64,000 nt of DNA from Opacimonas immobilis (lineage in GTDB: Bacteria > Pseudomonadota > Gammaproteobacteria > Enterobacterales > Alteromonadaceae): assembly GCF_048282545.1 (NCBI RefSeq), contig NZ_CP182485.1:186001-250000 (forward strand), read 5' to 3'. Numbering within the stretch: the stretch's first letter is position 1; each line of letters begins with the position of its first letter. Position numbers and translations under genes: made by a program. Below are positions 25,901-35,546 of this stretch, piece after piece. The notes beneath the pieces are model-generated. The model saw only the letters and a program-made list of their open reading frames with translations. It did no database searches and was not told the origin of the DNA.

Positions 25901-26902
25901 GTGATATTACCAACTTTTTTAGATGTTCAAGCAGCGCAACAGCGCATTGCACGAAAAGTCGATACGACGCCGATAGTGACATCTAACCTACTCAATGATT
26001 GGTTGGGGCATACTGTGTTGTTTAAAGCAGAATGCTTGCAAAAAACCGGGGCATTTAAACTGCGTGGAGCGACCAATTTTATTCAACGTGCATTGGCTGA
26101 AGAACGCTTGCCAGATTATATTGTGGCCAATAGCTCTGGCAATCATGCGCAAGCGGTTGCGTATGCCGGAGCTCAGGCTGGTCGTGATGTGACTATTTTT
26201 AGTTCTGAGCATATTTCTGCCGTAAAAGCACAAGGTACGATTGAATATGGGGCTGATTTGCGTTTGTTTCCGACTCGACTCGAGGCTGATGAAGCAGTCA
26301 AAGCGGCTGCCAGTGAAGACAATGTCATTTGGATCCCGCCGTTTAACCACGCTGATATTATTTCAGGACAAGGCACCGCAACATTAGAAGCGTTACAGCA
26401 ATGTCGCACTCAAGACATGACTCCTAATGCAGTCTTTGCACCATGTGGTGGTGGCGGTTTAGTGTCTGGCGCCTTACTAGCCACACGCGAGTTAGCCCCT
26501 AAAGCCCAAGTCATTGGCGTGGAGCCACAAAACGCAAATGATGCTTCCATTTCATTGCAACAAGGGGCCATTCATACACTCACTACACCACCTGACACAT
26601 TAGCAGACGGCGCTGCTACTCCTGCGGTTGGTGATTTGACATTCGCTTTGCTACAGGAGTTAGATGGCTTCTATGAGGCGAGCGAAACGCATATTGCCTA
26701 TTGGACCCAATGGCTGCAACATCTGCTGAAACTACATATCGAACCAACTTGCTGTATGACCATGGCGGGCGTGGTAGGTTGGCTTGCTGAACAGACTTCC
26801 CCACAGACCGTGTTGGTGATGCTATCTGGGGGAAATATCAGTGCGCAAAGTATGCAAAAGATTTACGCGGTGGATTACCTTACACAAACACCCTGTCTAT
26901 AA
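25901..26902 (+). CDS. Threonine/serine dehydratase-type PLP enzyme
   Basis: This is a 333-residue fold-type II PLP enzyme. The Schiff-base lysine is in KTGAFKLRGA (Lys53), the substrate loop SSGNHAQA follows, and the phosphate-binding glycine loop is CGGGGLVSG. It lacks the C-terminal ACT-like regulatory domain of biosynthetic IlvA, so it is closer to catabolic threonine dehydratase or serine racemase/dehydratase. The exact substrate is uncertain. Translation begins with GTG at 25901. Confidence 0.9.
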   Translation: MILPTFLDVQAAQQRIARKVDTTPIVTSNLLNDWLGHTVLFKAECLQKTGAFKLRGATNFIQRALAEERLPDYIVANSSGNHAQAVAYAGAQAGRDVTIFSSEHISAVKAQGTIEYGADLRLFPTRLEADEAVKAAASEDNVIWIPPFNHADIISGQGTATLEALQQCRTQDMTPNAVFAPCGGGGLVSGALLATRELAPKAQVIGVEPQNANDASISLQQGAIHTLTTPPDTLADGAATPAVGDLTFALLQELDGFYEASETHIAYWTQWLQHLLKLHIEPTCCMTMAGVVGWLAEQTSPQTVLVMLSGGNISAQSMQKIYAVDYLTQTPCL

Positions 26903-26936
26903 TTTTTAAACAGTCCATCAGCCGACAATTAAAATC

Positions 26937-26972
26937 AAAAAAGCAGAGTGTGTTTCCACGCTCTGCTTTTTT
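26937..26972. terminator. Bidirectional rho-independent terminator between the dehydratase gene and pckA
   Basis: A 16-base arm (26937-26952) pairs with 26957-26972 around a four-base loop, with a single G-T position. It has six A on one side and six T on the other, so it can stop transcription from both convergent genes. Confidence 0.93.
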
Positions 26973-26992
26973 GATATTCAGATAGGTGCTTA

Positions 26993-28594
26993 TTACAGCT
27001 TAGGACCAGCCTCAACCAGTGCCGCACCGTTGTCTGTGTCAGTGAACTTCTCGAAGTTATCGACAAACAAGCCAGCAAGTTTGGTTGCTTTGTCTGTCCA
27101 TTCAGACGCATCAGCGTAGGTACCGCGAGGATCAAGTACCTCTGGTGCAACCTCGCCCAACTCGGTTGGTACCTCTAGATTGAACAATGGCACAACTTGC
27201 GTCGGTGCTTCATCAATGGACCCATCAAGAATCGCATCAATGATCGCTCGGGTGGCTTTAATCGAAATACGTTTGCCCGTACCGTTCCAGCCTGTATTGA
27301 CCAAATACGCTGTCGCGCCAACGGCTTCCATACGTGATTTTAATACATCAGCATATTGCGTAGGGTGCAAGGTTAAGAACGCTGCGCCAAAACAGCTTGA
27401 GAACGTAGGCGTTGGCTCAGTAATGCCACGCTCAGTGCCAGCAAGTTTAGCCGTAAAACCAGATAAGAAATAATACTGCGCTTGCTCAGGCGTCAATTTA
27501 GACACCGCTGGTAATACGCCAAAGGCATCAGCGGTCAAGAAAATAACTTTCTTTGCATGCCCTGCTTTCGATACCGGCTTAACAATGTTGTCAATGTGAT
27601 GAATGGGATAAGAAACACGCGTGTTTTCAGTGGTTGAGTTATCATCATAATCAATCTCACCACCTTCCAGTACGGTCACATTTTCAAGTAAGGCATCGCG
27701 ACGAATGGCGTTGTAGATATCCGGTTCCGCTTCTTTGCTCAGATTAATCGTTTTGGCGTAACAACCGCCTTCAAAGTTAAAGACGCCGTTGTCGTCCCAA
27801 CCGTGCTCGTCATCACCAATTAACTCACGCTTAGGATCAGTTGACAGTGTGGTTTTACCTGTGCCTGACAAACCGAAGAAAATCGCCACATCACCTTCTT
27901 TACCGACGTTAGCAGAACAGTGCATAGACGCGATGTTTTGCAGTGGTAAGAAGTAATTCATCATCGAGAACATGCCTTTTTTCATCTCACCGCCGTACCA
28001 AGTACCGCCGATAAGCTGGATCTTTTCAGTTAAGTTAAAAGCAACGAAGTTCTCTGAATTTAGGCCGTGTTTTTGCCAATCAGGGTTGGTGGTTTTGGCA
28101 CCATTCATCACCACAAAATCAGGCTCAAAGGTTTCTAATTCAGCTTCTGAAGGGCGAATGAACATGTTTTTAACGAAGTGTGCCTGCCATGCAACTTGTG
28201 TCACAAAACGCACTTTAAGACGGGTATCTGGATTGGCACCACAATAGGTATCAACCACAAATAAACGACTGTTGGATAATTGCTTGGTCACTAAAGCTTT
28301 TAAGTCATTCCAGACATCTTGCGAAATCGCTTTGTTGTCGTTTTTGCCTTGGTCGGCCCACCAAACGGTATCACGTGTTACATCATCGCGTACAATGTAT
28401 TTGTCTTTGGGTGAGCGTCCAGTGAACTGTCCTGTGTTCACAGATACTGCACCACACTCAGTAACAACACCCTTTTCAAAACCTTCTAGTTCAGGTTTTG
28501 TGGTTTCTTCAAATAATAGTTCATAACTCGGGTTATAAACGATCTCCGTAGCATCAACGATGCCAATAGCAGCCAAATCTTGGGAGATGGACAT
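26993..28594 (-). CDS. pckA: ATP-dependent phosphoenolpyruvate carboxykinase
   Basis: This is a 533-residue ATP-type PEPCK. The kinase loop FFGLSGTGKTTLS and the substrate motifs FTGRSPKDKY and GGTWYGGEMKKGMF are intact. It converts oxaloacetate to PEP with ATP for gluconeogenesis from amino acids and organic acids. It complements ppc and mdh 13-18 kb away. A GGAG sequence lies about 9 bases upstream of the ATG. The 203 bases upstream (28595-28797) presumably hold its promoter; I see no sure operator. Confidence 0.97.
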   Translation of the reverse strand: MSISQDLAAIGIVDATEIVYNPSYELLFEETTKPELEGFEKGVVTECGAVSVNTGQFTGRSPKDKYIVRDDVTRDTVWWADQGKNDNKAISQDVWNDLKALVTKQLSNSRLFVVDTYCGANPDTRLKVRFVTQVAWQAHFVKNMFIRPSEAELETFEPDFVVMNGAKTTNPDWQKHGLNSENFVAFNLTEKIQLIGGTWYGGEMKKGMFSMMNYFLPLQNIASMHCSANVGKEGDVAIFFGLSGTGKTTLSTDPKRELIGDDEHGWDDNGVFNFEGGCYAKTINLSKEAEPDIYNAIRRDALLENVTVLEGGEIDYDDNSTTENTRVSYPIHHIDNIVKPVSKAGHAKKVIFLTADAFGVLPAVSKLTPEQAQYYFLSGFTAKLAGTERGITEPTPTFSSCFGAAFLTLHPTQYADVLKSRMEAVGATAYLVNTGWNGTGKRISIKATRAIIDAILDGSIDEAPTQVVPLFNLEVPTELGEVAPEVLDPRGTYADASEWTDKATKLAGLFVDNFEKFTDTDNGAALVEAGPKL

Positions 28595-28797
28595 GTAGGG
28601 TACTCCTGGGTATAGAGGTGACGTAAACGTCGACTAAATTGTAAATTTTTCGTCGTGCAGGCGGGAGTTTTTGTGCTTATTTTGCTTTTTTTTATTATTT
28701 TTGCGCCTTTGCAGTAATTGTAAACCTTCAACGCTTATTTCACAAAAGCATTGCCCCATACTAATACTAAGTTATTAGAGAAAAACGCCTAAAGTAC

Positions 28798-29760
28798 TTA
28801 AGGTAACTCCGCATTTCTTGCGGCCTGCAGCAGTTTGTACCATTCTTCTCGTGACAATATGATATTTGCCAATTTTGAACATTCACGAATTCTATTGATA
28901 TTCGTCGTTCCAATCACAGGCTGAATATTAGCAGGATGCCTCTTCAAGAACGCCAGTTGCACTGCTTCAATCGATACACCATGGTGCAGCGCACACTCAG
29001 CAAGCACTTTATGGACGCGATGCTCCACATCAGTTTGTGGGCGACTATAACGGCCTTGAGATAGAGCACCCCAAGCTTGAAGTTGCACGCCTTGCGTTTG
29101 CGAATATTCAAGCATGCCACTAAAGGTATTATAGGAAGGATATTGCGCATCGTTACCGATGACTTGTTGGTCAAGCAGGGCCAAGTGGTGTAAACCACAT
29201 TCTACTTGATTCACGGTGATGGGCATACCCAGTGCACTTTGCAAAAACTCAATTTGCACCACCGACATATTAGACACCCCTATGGCTTTAAACAGGCCTT
29301 GAGCGTGCATTTGATTCAGTGCTTGTGCGGTTTCATGCAATTCCATCAGAGGGTCAGGACGATGCAACAGCAAAATATCGAGATAATCGATATTCAAGCG
29401 CTGTAAAATCCCTTGTACCGATGTGGTTAACCATTCTGCTGAAAAATCGTAGCGTTTAGGCCCGTATTCATCTGCAAAACGAATCCCACACTTAGATTGC
29501 AAAACCATTTGCTCCCGCAAACCGGGACGGCTTTTTAATATCTGACCGAATACCTTTTCGGCCTTATTAAAAGTATAAATGTCAGCGTGATCAAATACGG
29601 TAATATTATGATCCAGGCACGTGTCGATTATTTGTTCAGCTTGGTGAATGTCATCCTTCGTTAAAGCGTTGTCATTCCACCCTCCACCTAAGCCCATACA
29701 GCCATAAACGAGTTGAGAAGCCTGTCCAATCGCTCTATTAAGTGAACGGATGAGATGCAT
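28798..29760 (-). CDS. Aldo/keto reductase (YdhF-like)
   Basis: This is a 320-residue TIM-barrel oxidoreductase of the AKR superfamily. The Asp/Tyr/Lys/His catalytic set can be traced in FDHADIYT, LQSKCG and LLHRPDP. Order, length and motifs match E. coli YdhF. It probably reduces carbonyls with NADPH; the physiological substrate is unknown. It is divergent from the glycosyltransferase gene. Confidence 0.9.
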   Translation of the reverse strand: MHLIRSLNRAIGQASQLVYGCMGLGGGWNDNALTKDDIHQAEQIIDTCLDHNITVFDHADIYTFNKAEKVFGQILKSRPGLREQMVLQSKCGIRFADEYGPKRYDFSAEWLTTSVQGILQRLNIDYLDILLLHRPDPLMELHETAQALNQMHAQGLFKAIGVSNMSVVQIEFLQSALGMPITVNQVECGLHHLALLDQQVIGNDAQYPSYNTFSGMLEYSQTQGVQLQAWGALSQGRYSRPQTDVEHRVHKVLAECALHHGVSIEAVQLAFLKRHPANIQPVIGTTNINRIRECSKLANIILSREEWYKLLQAARNAELP

Positions 29761-29854
29761 ATTTCCCTCTTTTTGAATGATCCAATATGTCTATTTGGAT
29801 ATGTTACAATAAATCTATCTTGCATACACTGTTAGTCATTAAGAAGCTTACACC

Positions 29855-30622
29855 ATGACCAAGTTACCGATTAGTGTTTTTATTATTTGTCAAAATGAAG
29901 AACAACATATTCGACGTCTACTCACCTCCCTTGAGATGATGGATGAAATCATTATTGTGGACTCAGGTAGTACGGATATGACACTGGAGATTGCGCGCGA
30001 ATATGATGTTAAGATCACTCATCAAGAATGGTTGGGGTACACAAAACAGAAACAGTTTGCCATGAATCTATGCTCACACGACTGGGTGCTGAATTTGGAT
30101 GCCGATGAAGCACTGACGCCGACCTTAGTGGCAAAAATGGAAGCGATCATTAAGTCCGATGTCGCCGACTGCGTGCGTTTACAACGAAATGACTTTTTAA
30201 TTGGTCAACCCTTTTCAGCATTGACTAAAAAGCCAAACAATCTGCGTCTTTTCAAAAAATCAAAAGCCCAATTTAAACCCGATGTTTTAGTGCATGAGAG
30301 CGCACAAGTAGATGGACGAGAAATTCAGATCAAAGAAGCATTTGATCATTATGGCTACGATTCCATTCATGTATTAACCGATAAATGTAACCAATATTCG
30401 ACCTTAAAAGCCGATGAAAAATTTGCAAAAGGCAAACGCCACTCTCTACTCAAATTGACGTTGGTGTTTCCAATTACTTTTTTAAAAGTGTACTTGTTGC
30501 AAAGATTTATATTTTCTGGGAGGAGAGGATTCATCCAATCGGTCATCACCGCCTATTATTCTTTTACTAAAGAAGCAAAATTATACGAAGCGTATCAAAG
30601 GGAAAAACATCACAGAGTGTGA
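29855..30622 (+). CDS. Glycosyltransferase family 2, LPS core type (WaaE/LgtF-like)
   Basis: This is a 255-residue GT-A glycosyltransferase beginning with ISVFIICQNEEQHIRRLL, with the nucleotide-sugar motif IIVDSGSTD and the DxD-like DADEALTP. It matches the WaaE/KdtX and LgtF beta-1,4-glucosyltransferases that extend the inner core of LPS. It ends with a hydrophobic or amphipathic segment (KLTLVFPITFLKVYLLQRF) for membrane contact. It stands alone here and its end overlaps dinB by 13 bases. Confidence 0.88.
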   Translation: MTKLPISVFIICQNEEQHIRRLLTSLEMMDEIIIVDSGSTDMTLEIAREYDVKITHQEWLGYTKQKQFAMNLCSHDWVLNLDADEALTPTLVAKMEAIIKSDVADCVRLQRNDFLIGQPFSALTKKPNNLRLFKKSKAQFKPDVLVHESAQVDGREIQIKEAFDHYGYDSIHVLTDKCNQYSTLKADEKFAKGKRHSLLKLTLVFPITFLKVYLLQRFIFSGRRGFIQSVITAYYSFTKEAKLYEAYQREKHHRV

Positions 30623-31677
30623 TCATCCAACGGCAATACAAGCTGTTCGATATCACTTTCATTTTTTAGCCCGACCGTCAGACCAACCAGACGTATCCCC
30701 CTTTCTTTGCGACGCAGTAAAATGGCCGTTAACAGCTCACTAAAATATTCTGCATCATAAAATGGACGCGTATGCTCGATGGTGGTGAGTTGAAAATCAT
30801 CGAACTTCAACTTGATCCCCTGGCTTTTAATTCGTGACTCGGCATCATGATAAGCAATACGCTGTTCGAGCTTGGGTAAAAGGTAAGCTACGACGTCTTC
30901 TACTTCGGTGCGAGCAACAATATCAACACTTAAGGTACGCTCAACGCCAATGGATTTGCGCACGCGTTCTACATTAACAGCTCTATCATCAATCGCATGA
31001 CAGCGATTCCATAAAATCGCACCAAACTTTCCTAATGTTTTGTGCAATCGAGTAAACGGAAATTGACGCACATCTGCGCAAGTAAACAATCCTAAATTAT
31101 TAAGCTGCTCCAGTGTGACTTTACCTACCCCAGGGATTTTGTGCAGTGGCATTCGTGCAACGAACTCGTCTAACTCCCTTGGTGTGATAACACATATCCC
31201 GTTAGGTTTATTTTCATCACTGGCGACTTTTGCAACAAACTTGATGGGCGCGACGCCAGCAGAGGCCGTAATTCCAATCTCTCGTTCGATAGTACGCCGA
31301 ATATCTTGTGCAATCAATGTAGCAGAGCCGTTACAATGAGTTACATGAGTCACATCTAGATACGCTTCATCCCATGATAGCGGCTCAATGATTTCGGTAT
31401 AACGAGAAAAAATCTCACGGATTTGATCACTGACCTGCTTATACACATCCATGCGCCCTTTGATTAAAGTGAGGTCAGGACAAAGTCTTAAAGCGTGCAC
31501 AGTAGACATGGCAGAGCGCACGCCAAAAGCACGCGCAGGGTAGTTGCATGTTGCAATCACACCGCGCCTATCGGAACTGCCACCAATGGCAATCGGGATA
31601 CCCCTATATCTAGGGTTGTCCCGCATCTCGACCGCGGCATAAAAGCAATCCATATCGATATGTATGATCTTTCGCAT
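30610..31677 (-). CDS. dinB: DNA polymerase IV
   Basis: This is a 355-residue Y-family polymerase. Catalytic acidic residues occur in HIDMDCFYAAVEMRDNP and PLSWDEAYLDVT, the helix-hairpin-helix is in PGVGKVTLEQL, and the little-finger domain follows. It carries out translesion synthesis and its C-terminus QLVLPLDD fits a beta-clamp binding QLxLPL-like peptide. No LexA box with convincing sequence was found upstream by eye. Confidence 0.95.
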   Translation of the reverse strand: MRKIIHIDMDCFYAAVEMRDNPRYRGIPIAIGGSSDRRGVIATCNYPARAFGVRSAMSTVHALRLCPDLTLIKGRMDVYKQVSDQIREIFSRYTEIIEPLSWDEAYLDVTHVTHCNGSATLIAQDIRRTIEREIGITASAGVAPIKFVAKVASDENKPNGICVITPRELDEFVARMPLHKIPGVGKVTLEQLNNLGLFTCADVRQFPFTRLHKTLGKFGAILWNRCHAIDDRAVNVERVRKSIGVERTLSVDIVARTEVEDVVAYLLPKLEQRIAYHDAESRIKSQGIKLKFDDFQLTTIEHTRPFYDAEYFSELLTAILLRRKERGIRLVGLTVGLKNESDIEQLVLPLDDHTL

Positions 31678-31719
31678 TTTTTAAATACAAAGCGGTCAAC
31701 CCTTTGCCTCTCTGGCGCA

Positions 31720-31953
31720 CTAAATTATTTTATCCTTTTCCCATTCTGCAATTTTTTTCTGCCGAGCGGCTTCGCGTTCCATTCGTGCTTTTTTGCGATC
31801 ACACGGTTCAGGGCAGTCGCAAGCTTTTGCAATGCCTAATGCGCCTAAGCCACCACAGCTGCCTGATATCGTCTTTTTCTGAACTAAATAACCCACAGCC
31901 ATGGCAACGACCATCGCAACAAAAAATACAAACGCTAAAATAAACGTACTCAT
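31720..31953 (-). CDS. nqrM: Na+-NQR maturation protein NqrM
   Basis: This is a 77-residue protein with one N-terminal membrane helix and four cysteines (33, 45, 47, 51) in the pattern SCGGLGALG and CDCPEPC that defines NqrM (DUF539). It is needed to build the Fe site of Na+-NQR between NqrD and NqrE. It sits 18 bases after apbE, the second maturation factor, in the standard order. Confidence 0.95.
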   Translation of the reverse strand: MSTFILAFVFFVAMVVAMAVGYLVQKKTISGSCGGLGALGIAKACDCPEPCDRKKARMEREAARQKKIAEWEKDKII

Positions 31954-31971
31954 GATGTAATCCTGTGTGAC

Positions 31972-32985
31972 TTAATGTATTGTAACAACTTGGTCAAATA
32001 GTGGCGAGCGATACTCCACAAATCCATTGTCCGATTTGGTTATCAATAAAACAGCTAAATCTTCGCTTTCTGCCAACAGTTTTGCTTCCTCAGTACCCAA
32101 GATACTCAACGCAGTTGCAAGCCCATCGGCTACCATTGATTTTTCATGTACTACGGTTACAGAGACTAATTTATGTTGAATCGGACGACCTGTAGTTGGA
32201 TTGATAAGATGGGAATAGCGAATGCCATCTTCTTCATAATAATTACGATAATCACCCGAGGTCGCAATGGCATTATTTCCAATAGAAATCACCTTTTGAA
32301 TCGCACGTTGCTCACTTAAGGGCTTTTCAATTGCAATACGCCAAGCTGAACCATTTTGCTTGTTACCGGAAACACGCATTTCACCACCAATTTCAACAAG
32401 ATAATTGTCAATATTATGAGACTCTAATATCTCGGCTAATACATCGACACCATAGCCTTTTGCTATAGGTGACAAATCAACGTAGATACCGTCGATTTGT
32501 TTCGTAGCAATACCTTTGTTAATTTGAATATGCTCCAAGCCCATCAGCGCCTTAGCAGCATCAATTTGGCCCTGAGAGGGGATTTTTTCTGGGCGTTTTT
32601 GTGGTCCAAATCCCCACAGGTTGACTAATGGCCCTATCGTAACATCTAACGCTCCATTGGATAATTTTGCCAGTCGCTTCGCTTCTTCAATAACCAATAG
32701 TGTCTCGGCACTCAATAACATGGGTTGACCCGCTGACAATTGATTAAAACGTGACAGTTCAGAGTCTGGTATGTATGTCGACATGAGCTGATTAATACGA
32801 ATGAGTGCGTCATTAATTTGTCTGTGCAACACGTCAGATGATGGGGCATCACCTCCGTGGTATTTTACGTTATATGTCGTACCCATGGTGTTACCATTTA
32901 GGAATGACTCATTTTTTTCAGGGGTTTGTTGACTGCATGACGACAGCACCATACAAACAAGCAAAACCAATACATGTTTCATCAT
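31972..32985 (-). CDS. apbE: FAD:protein FMN transferase ApbE
   Basis: This is a 337-residue lipoprotein with lipobox SSC (Cys17) and the ApbE fold, including GNTMGTTYNVKY, SPIAKGYGVD and the Mg2+/FAD motifs. It attaches FMN to threonines of NqrB and NqrC. It lies directly after nqrF, but a terminator stands between them, which may lower its expression relative to the structural genes. Confidence 0.95.
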   Translation of the reverse strand: MMKHVLVLLVCMVLSSCSQQTPEKNESFLNGNTMGTTYNVKYHGGDAPSSDVLHRQINDALIRINQLMSTYIPDSELSRFNQLSAGQPMLLSAETLLVIEEAKRLAKLSNGALDVTIGPLVNLWGFGPQKRPEKIPSQGQIDAAKALMGLEHIQINKGIATKQIDGIYVDLSPIAKGYGVDVLAEILESHNIDNYLVEIGGEMRVSGNKQNGSAWRIAIEKPLSEQRAIQKVISIGNNAIATSGDYRNYYEEDGIRYSHLINPTTGRPIQHKLVSVTVVHEKSMVADGLATALSILGTEEAKLLAESEDLAVLLITKSDNGFVEYRSPLFDQVVTIH

Positions 32986-33000
32986 TTTTGTTTACCCGAT

Positions 33001-33027
33001 AAAAAAAGAGCCGACATAAGCCGGCTC
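33001..33027 (-). terminator. Terminator between nqrF and apbE
   Basis: On the minus strand GAGCCG and CGGCTC form a 6-bp stem with an 8-base loop, followed by seven T (33001-33007). It lies 15 bases beyond the nqrF stop and would act as a partial or full stop for the nqrA-F message. Confidence 0.8.
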
Positions 33028-33042
33028 CTTGGTCGTTAGTTG

Positions 33043-34272
33043 TTAGCCACCGAAGTCATCTAACATAATATTTTCGTCTTCAACACCCAAATCTTTCAGC
33101 ATATTGATGACGGCTGCGTTCATCATGGGCGGACCGCACATATAGAACTCACAGTCTTCAGGAGCTGGATGATCTTTGAGGTAATTTTCCAATAAGACAT
33201 TGTGGATAAAACCAGTATAGCCTTCCCAATTGTCCTCTGGTTGTGGATCAGATAATGCAACATACCAGTCAAAATTATCGTTCTCTTTTGCCAGCATATC
33301 AAAATCTTCAACATAGAACATTTCACGTTTGGAACGCGCACCATACCAAAACGACATCTTGCGATCCGTTTTGATGCGACGAAGTTGGTCGAAGATGTGC
33401 GAACGCATTGGTGCCATACCAGCACCACCACCAACGAATACCATTTCAGCATCAGTATCTTTGGCAAAGAACTCACCAAATGGACCTGAAATCGTTACTT
33501 TGTCGCCTTTTTTAAGGCTCCAAATAAACGAGGACATTTTACCAGCAGGTAGGCTTAGGTTATTAGGTGGCGGCGTAGCAATACGCACGTTCAACATAAT
33601 AATGCCTTCTTCTTCCGGGTAGTTTGCCATCGAGTATGCACGAATGGTTTCTTCGTCTACTTTTGACTCCACGTCAAAGAAGCCAAAGTGATTCCAATCT
33701 GGGCGATATTCTTCTGGAATATCAAAGTCTTTGTACTTAACGTGGTGAGGTGGCGCCTCAATCTGAATGTAACCACCTGCACGGAATGGTACCGATTCAC
33801 CATCAGGGATTGCAAGCTTAAGTTCTTTAATGAAAGTTGCCTCGTTATTGTTCGAGATAACTTCACATTCCCATTTCTTAACACCAAAGATTTCTTCTGG
33901 TAACTCAATATCCATGTCTTGCTTAACCGCAACTTGACATGATAGGCGACAACCCTCTTTCGCTTCACGCTTAGAGATATGGTCTAATTCAGTAGGAAGA
34001 ATTTCGCCACCACCTTCTTTGATGGTTACATGACATTGACCACATGAGCCGCCACCACCACAAGCTGACGATACAAAGATACCTGAGTCAGCTAGTGCAC
34101 CAAGTAATTTGCCGCCAGGTGCTGCAACGATGGTTTTTTCTGGATCACCGTTTACTGTAATTTTGACGTCACCAGAAGGCACAAGTTTTGACTTAGCAAA
34201 CATGATGATAAATACAAGCGCAAGAACAATAACGATAAACATGCCTACGCCGAGGATAACTTCTATATTCAT
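33043..34272 (-). CDS. nqrF: Na+-NQR subunit F (NADH-oxidising)
   Basis: This is a 409-residue protein with an N-terminal membrane helix and a ferredoxin domain whose [2Fe-2S] cysteines are Cys71, 77, 80 and 112. The FAD-binding RAYSMANYPEE and NADH-binding domains follow (about 135-409). NqrF takes electrons from NADH into the sodium pump. It is the last structural gene and overall matches the V. cholerae protein in length and cysteine spacing. Confidence 0.97.
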   Translation of the reverse strand: MNIEVILGVGMFIVIVLALVFIIMFAKSKLVPSGDVKITVNGDPEKTIVAAPGGKLLGALADSGIFVSSACGGGGSCGQCHVTIKEGGGEILPTELDHISKREAKEGCRLSCQVAVKQDMDIELPEEIFGVKKWECEVISNNNEATFIKELKLAIPDGESVPFRAGGYIQIEAPPHHVKYKDFDIPEEYRPDWNHFGFFDVESKVDEETIRAYSMANYPEEEGIIMLNVRIATPPPNNLSLPAGKMSSFIWSLKKGDKVTISGPFGEFFAKDTDAEMVFVGGGAGMAPMRSHIFDQLRRIKTDRKMSFWYGARSKREMFYVEDFDMLAKENDNFDWYVALSDPQPEDNWEGYTGFIHNVLLENYLKDHPAPEDCEFYMCGPPMMNAAVINMLKDLGVEDENIMLDDFGG

Positions 34273-34287
34273 AATCTAGCTCCCCTA

Positions 34288-34896
34288 TTAAATTGCGATG
34301 CCGGTGAATGACTGAAAGCCCAATGCCATTAGACCTGCAATCATAAATACCGAACCAAGACCACGAACACCGTCAGGCATATCCGCGTATTTTAGTTTTT
34401 CACGAACTGCCGCTAATAATACGATAGCAAGTGCCCAACCAATACCTGAACCAATACCATACACAAAGCTTTCGGCAACGTTATATTCACGCTGTACAGC
34501 AAATGCGACACCACCAAAAATGGCACAGTTCACGGTAATCAATGGTAAGAATATACCAAGTGCGTTGTACAACGCAGGGAAGAACTTATCTAAGCTCATT
34601 TCCAAGATCTGTACCAAAGCTGCGATAACACCGATGAACGTCAAGAAGCTTAAGAAGCTTAAATCCGCATCAGGGAAACCGGCCCAAGCAAGCGCGCCAG
34701 GTGCAAGAATATTGGTATAGATAACTTGGTTAACCGGTACAGAGATTCCCAATACCACGATTACCGCAATACCTAGACCCATTGAGGTTGCAACTTTTTT
34801 AGAAACCGCTAGAAAAGTACACATCCCTAAGAAAAGTGATAGTGCCATGTTCTCAACAAAAATTGAGCGCACTAATAATCCAACATAATGTTCCAT
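34288..34896 (-). CDS. nqrE: Na+-NQR subunit E
   Basis: This is a 202-residue membrane protein with six helices and a family-typical cysteine in SLFLGMCTFLAVS and in ITVNCAIFGGVAFAVQ. These two cysteines contribute with those of NqrD to the membrane iron site. It is related to RnfA. It lies 15 bases before nqrF and 2 bases after nqrD. Confidence 0.96.
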   Translation of the reverse strand: MEHYVGLLVRSIFVENMALSLFLGMCTFLAVSKKVATSMGLGIAVIVVLGISVPVNQVIYTNILAPGALAWAGFPDADLSFLSFLTFIGVIAALVQILEMSLDKFFPALYNALGIFLPLITVNCAIFGGVAFAVQREYNVAESFVYGIGSGIGWALAIVLLAAVREKLKYADMPDGVRGLGSVFMIAGLMALGFQSFTGIAI

Positions 34897-34898
34897 GA

Positions 34899-35534
34899 TT
34901 AGTCCTTAGGTTCGACCTGTTCAGGGCGAATGGTACGGATAAACCAAATCATACCGCCGATTAAGAAGAATGAGCTAAATGGTAGGATTAACAGACCATT
35001 TGCTTGATACCAGCCACCATTAGTAACCAATGGTAAAATCTCAAAGCCCAAGATAGTACCAAAACCGAATAGCTCTTTGATAGTACCGATGACGATAAGG
35101 ATAAATGAATACCCTAGACCGTTACCAACCCCATCAAGCAAGCTCATCATAGGTGGTGACTTCATTGCATACGCTTCAGCACGCCCCATTACAATACAGT
35201 TGGTAATAATCAAACCAACGAATACCGAGAGTTGTTTTGAAATCTCGTATGAATACGCTTTCAAAATTTGGTCAACCACGATTACCAAAGAAGCAATAAT
35301 CGTCATTTGAATGATGATACGTACGCTTGATGGAATGTAATTGCGAATGATTGAAATAAACAAGTTAGAAAAAGCCGTTACTGAGGTCAATGCCAATGAC
35401 ATAACCAAAGCTGTTTCTAATTTTGTTGTGATTGCCAATGCAGAACAAATACCAAGTACATGAAGTGCAATGGGGTTCGAATCAATGATTGGCCCAAACA
35501 GGGCTTTTTTCATTTCTTTTGCGTTACTCGCCAT
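34899..35534 (-). CDS. nqrD: Na+-NQR subunit D
   Basis: This is a 211-residue membrane protein with six helices. The conserved cysteines are in HVLGICSALAITTKLE and LIITNCIVMGRAEAYA, the iron-site pair of NqrD. It is related to RnfE. It starts 12 bases after nqrC and ends 2 bases before nqrE, so the three are co-translated. Confidence 0.96.
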   Translation of the reverse strand: MASNAKEMKKALFGPIIDSNPIALHVLGICSALAITTKLETALVMSLALTSVTAFSNLFISIIRNYIPSSVRIIIQMTIIASLVIVVDQILKAYSYEISKQLSVFVGLIITNCIVMGRAEAYAMKSPPMMSLLDGVGNGLGYSFILIVIGTIKELFGFGTILGFEILPLVTNGGWYQANGLLILPFSSFFLIGGMIWFIRTIRPEQVEPKD

Positions 35535-35546
35535 GAGATATGCCCC

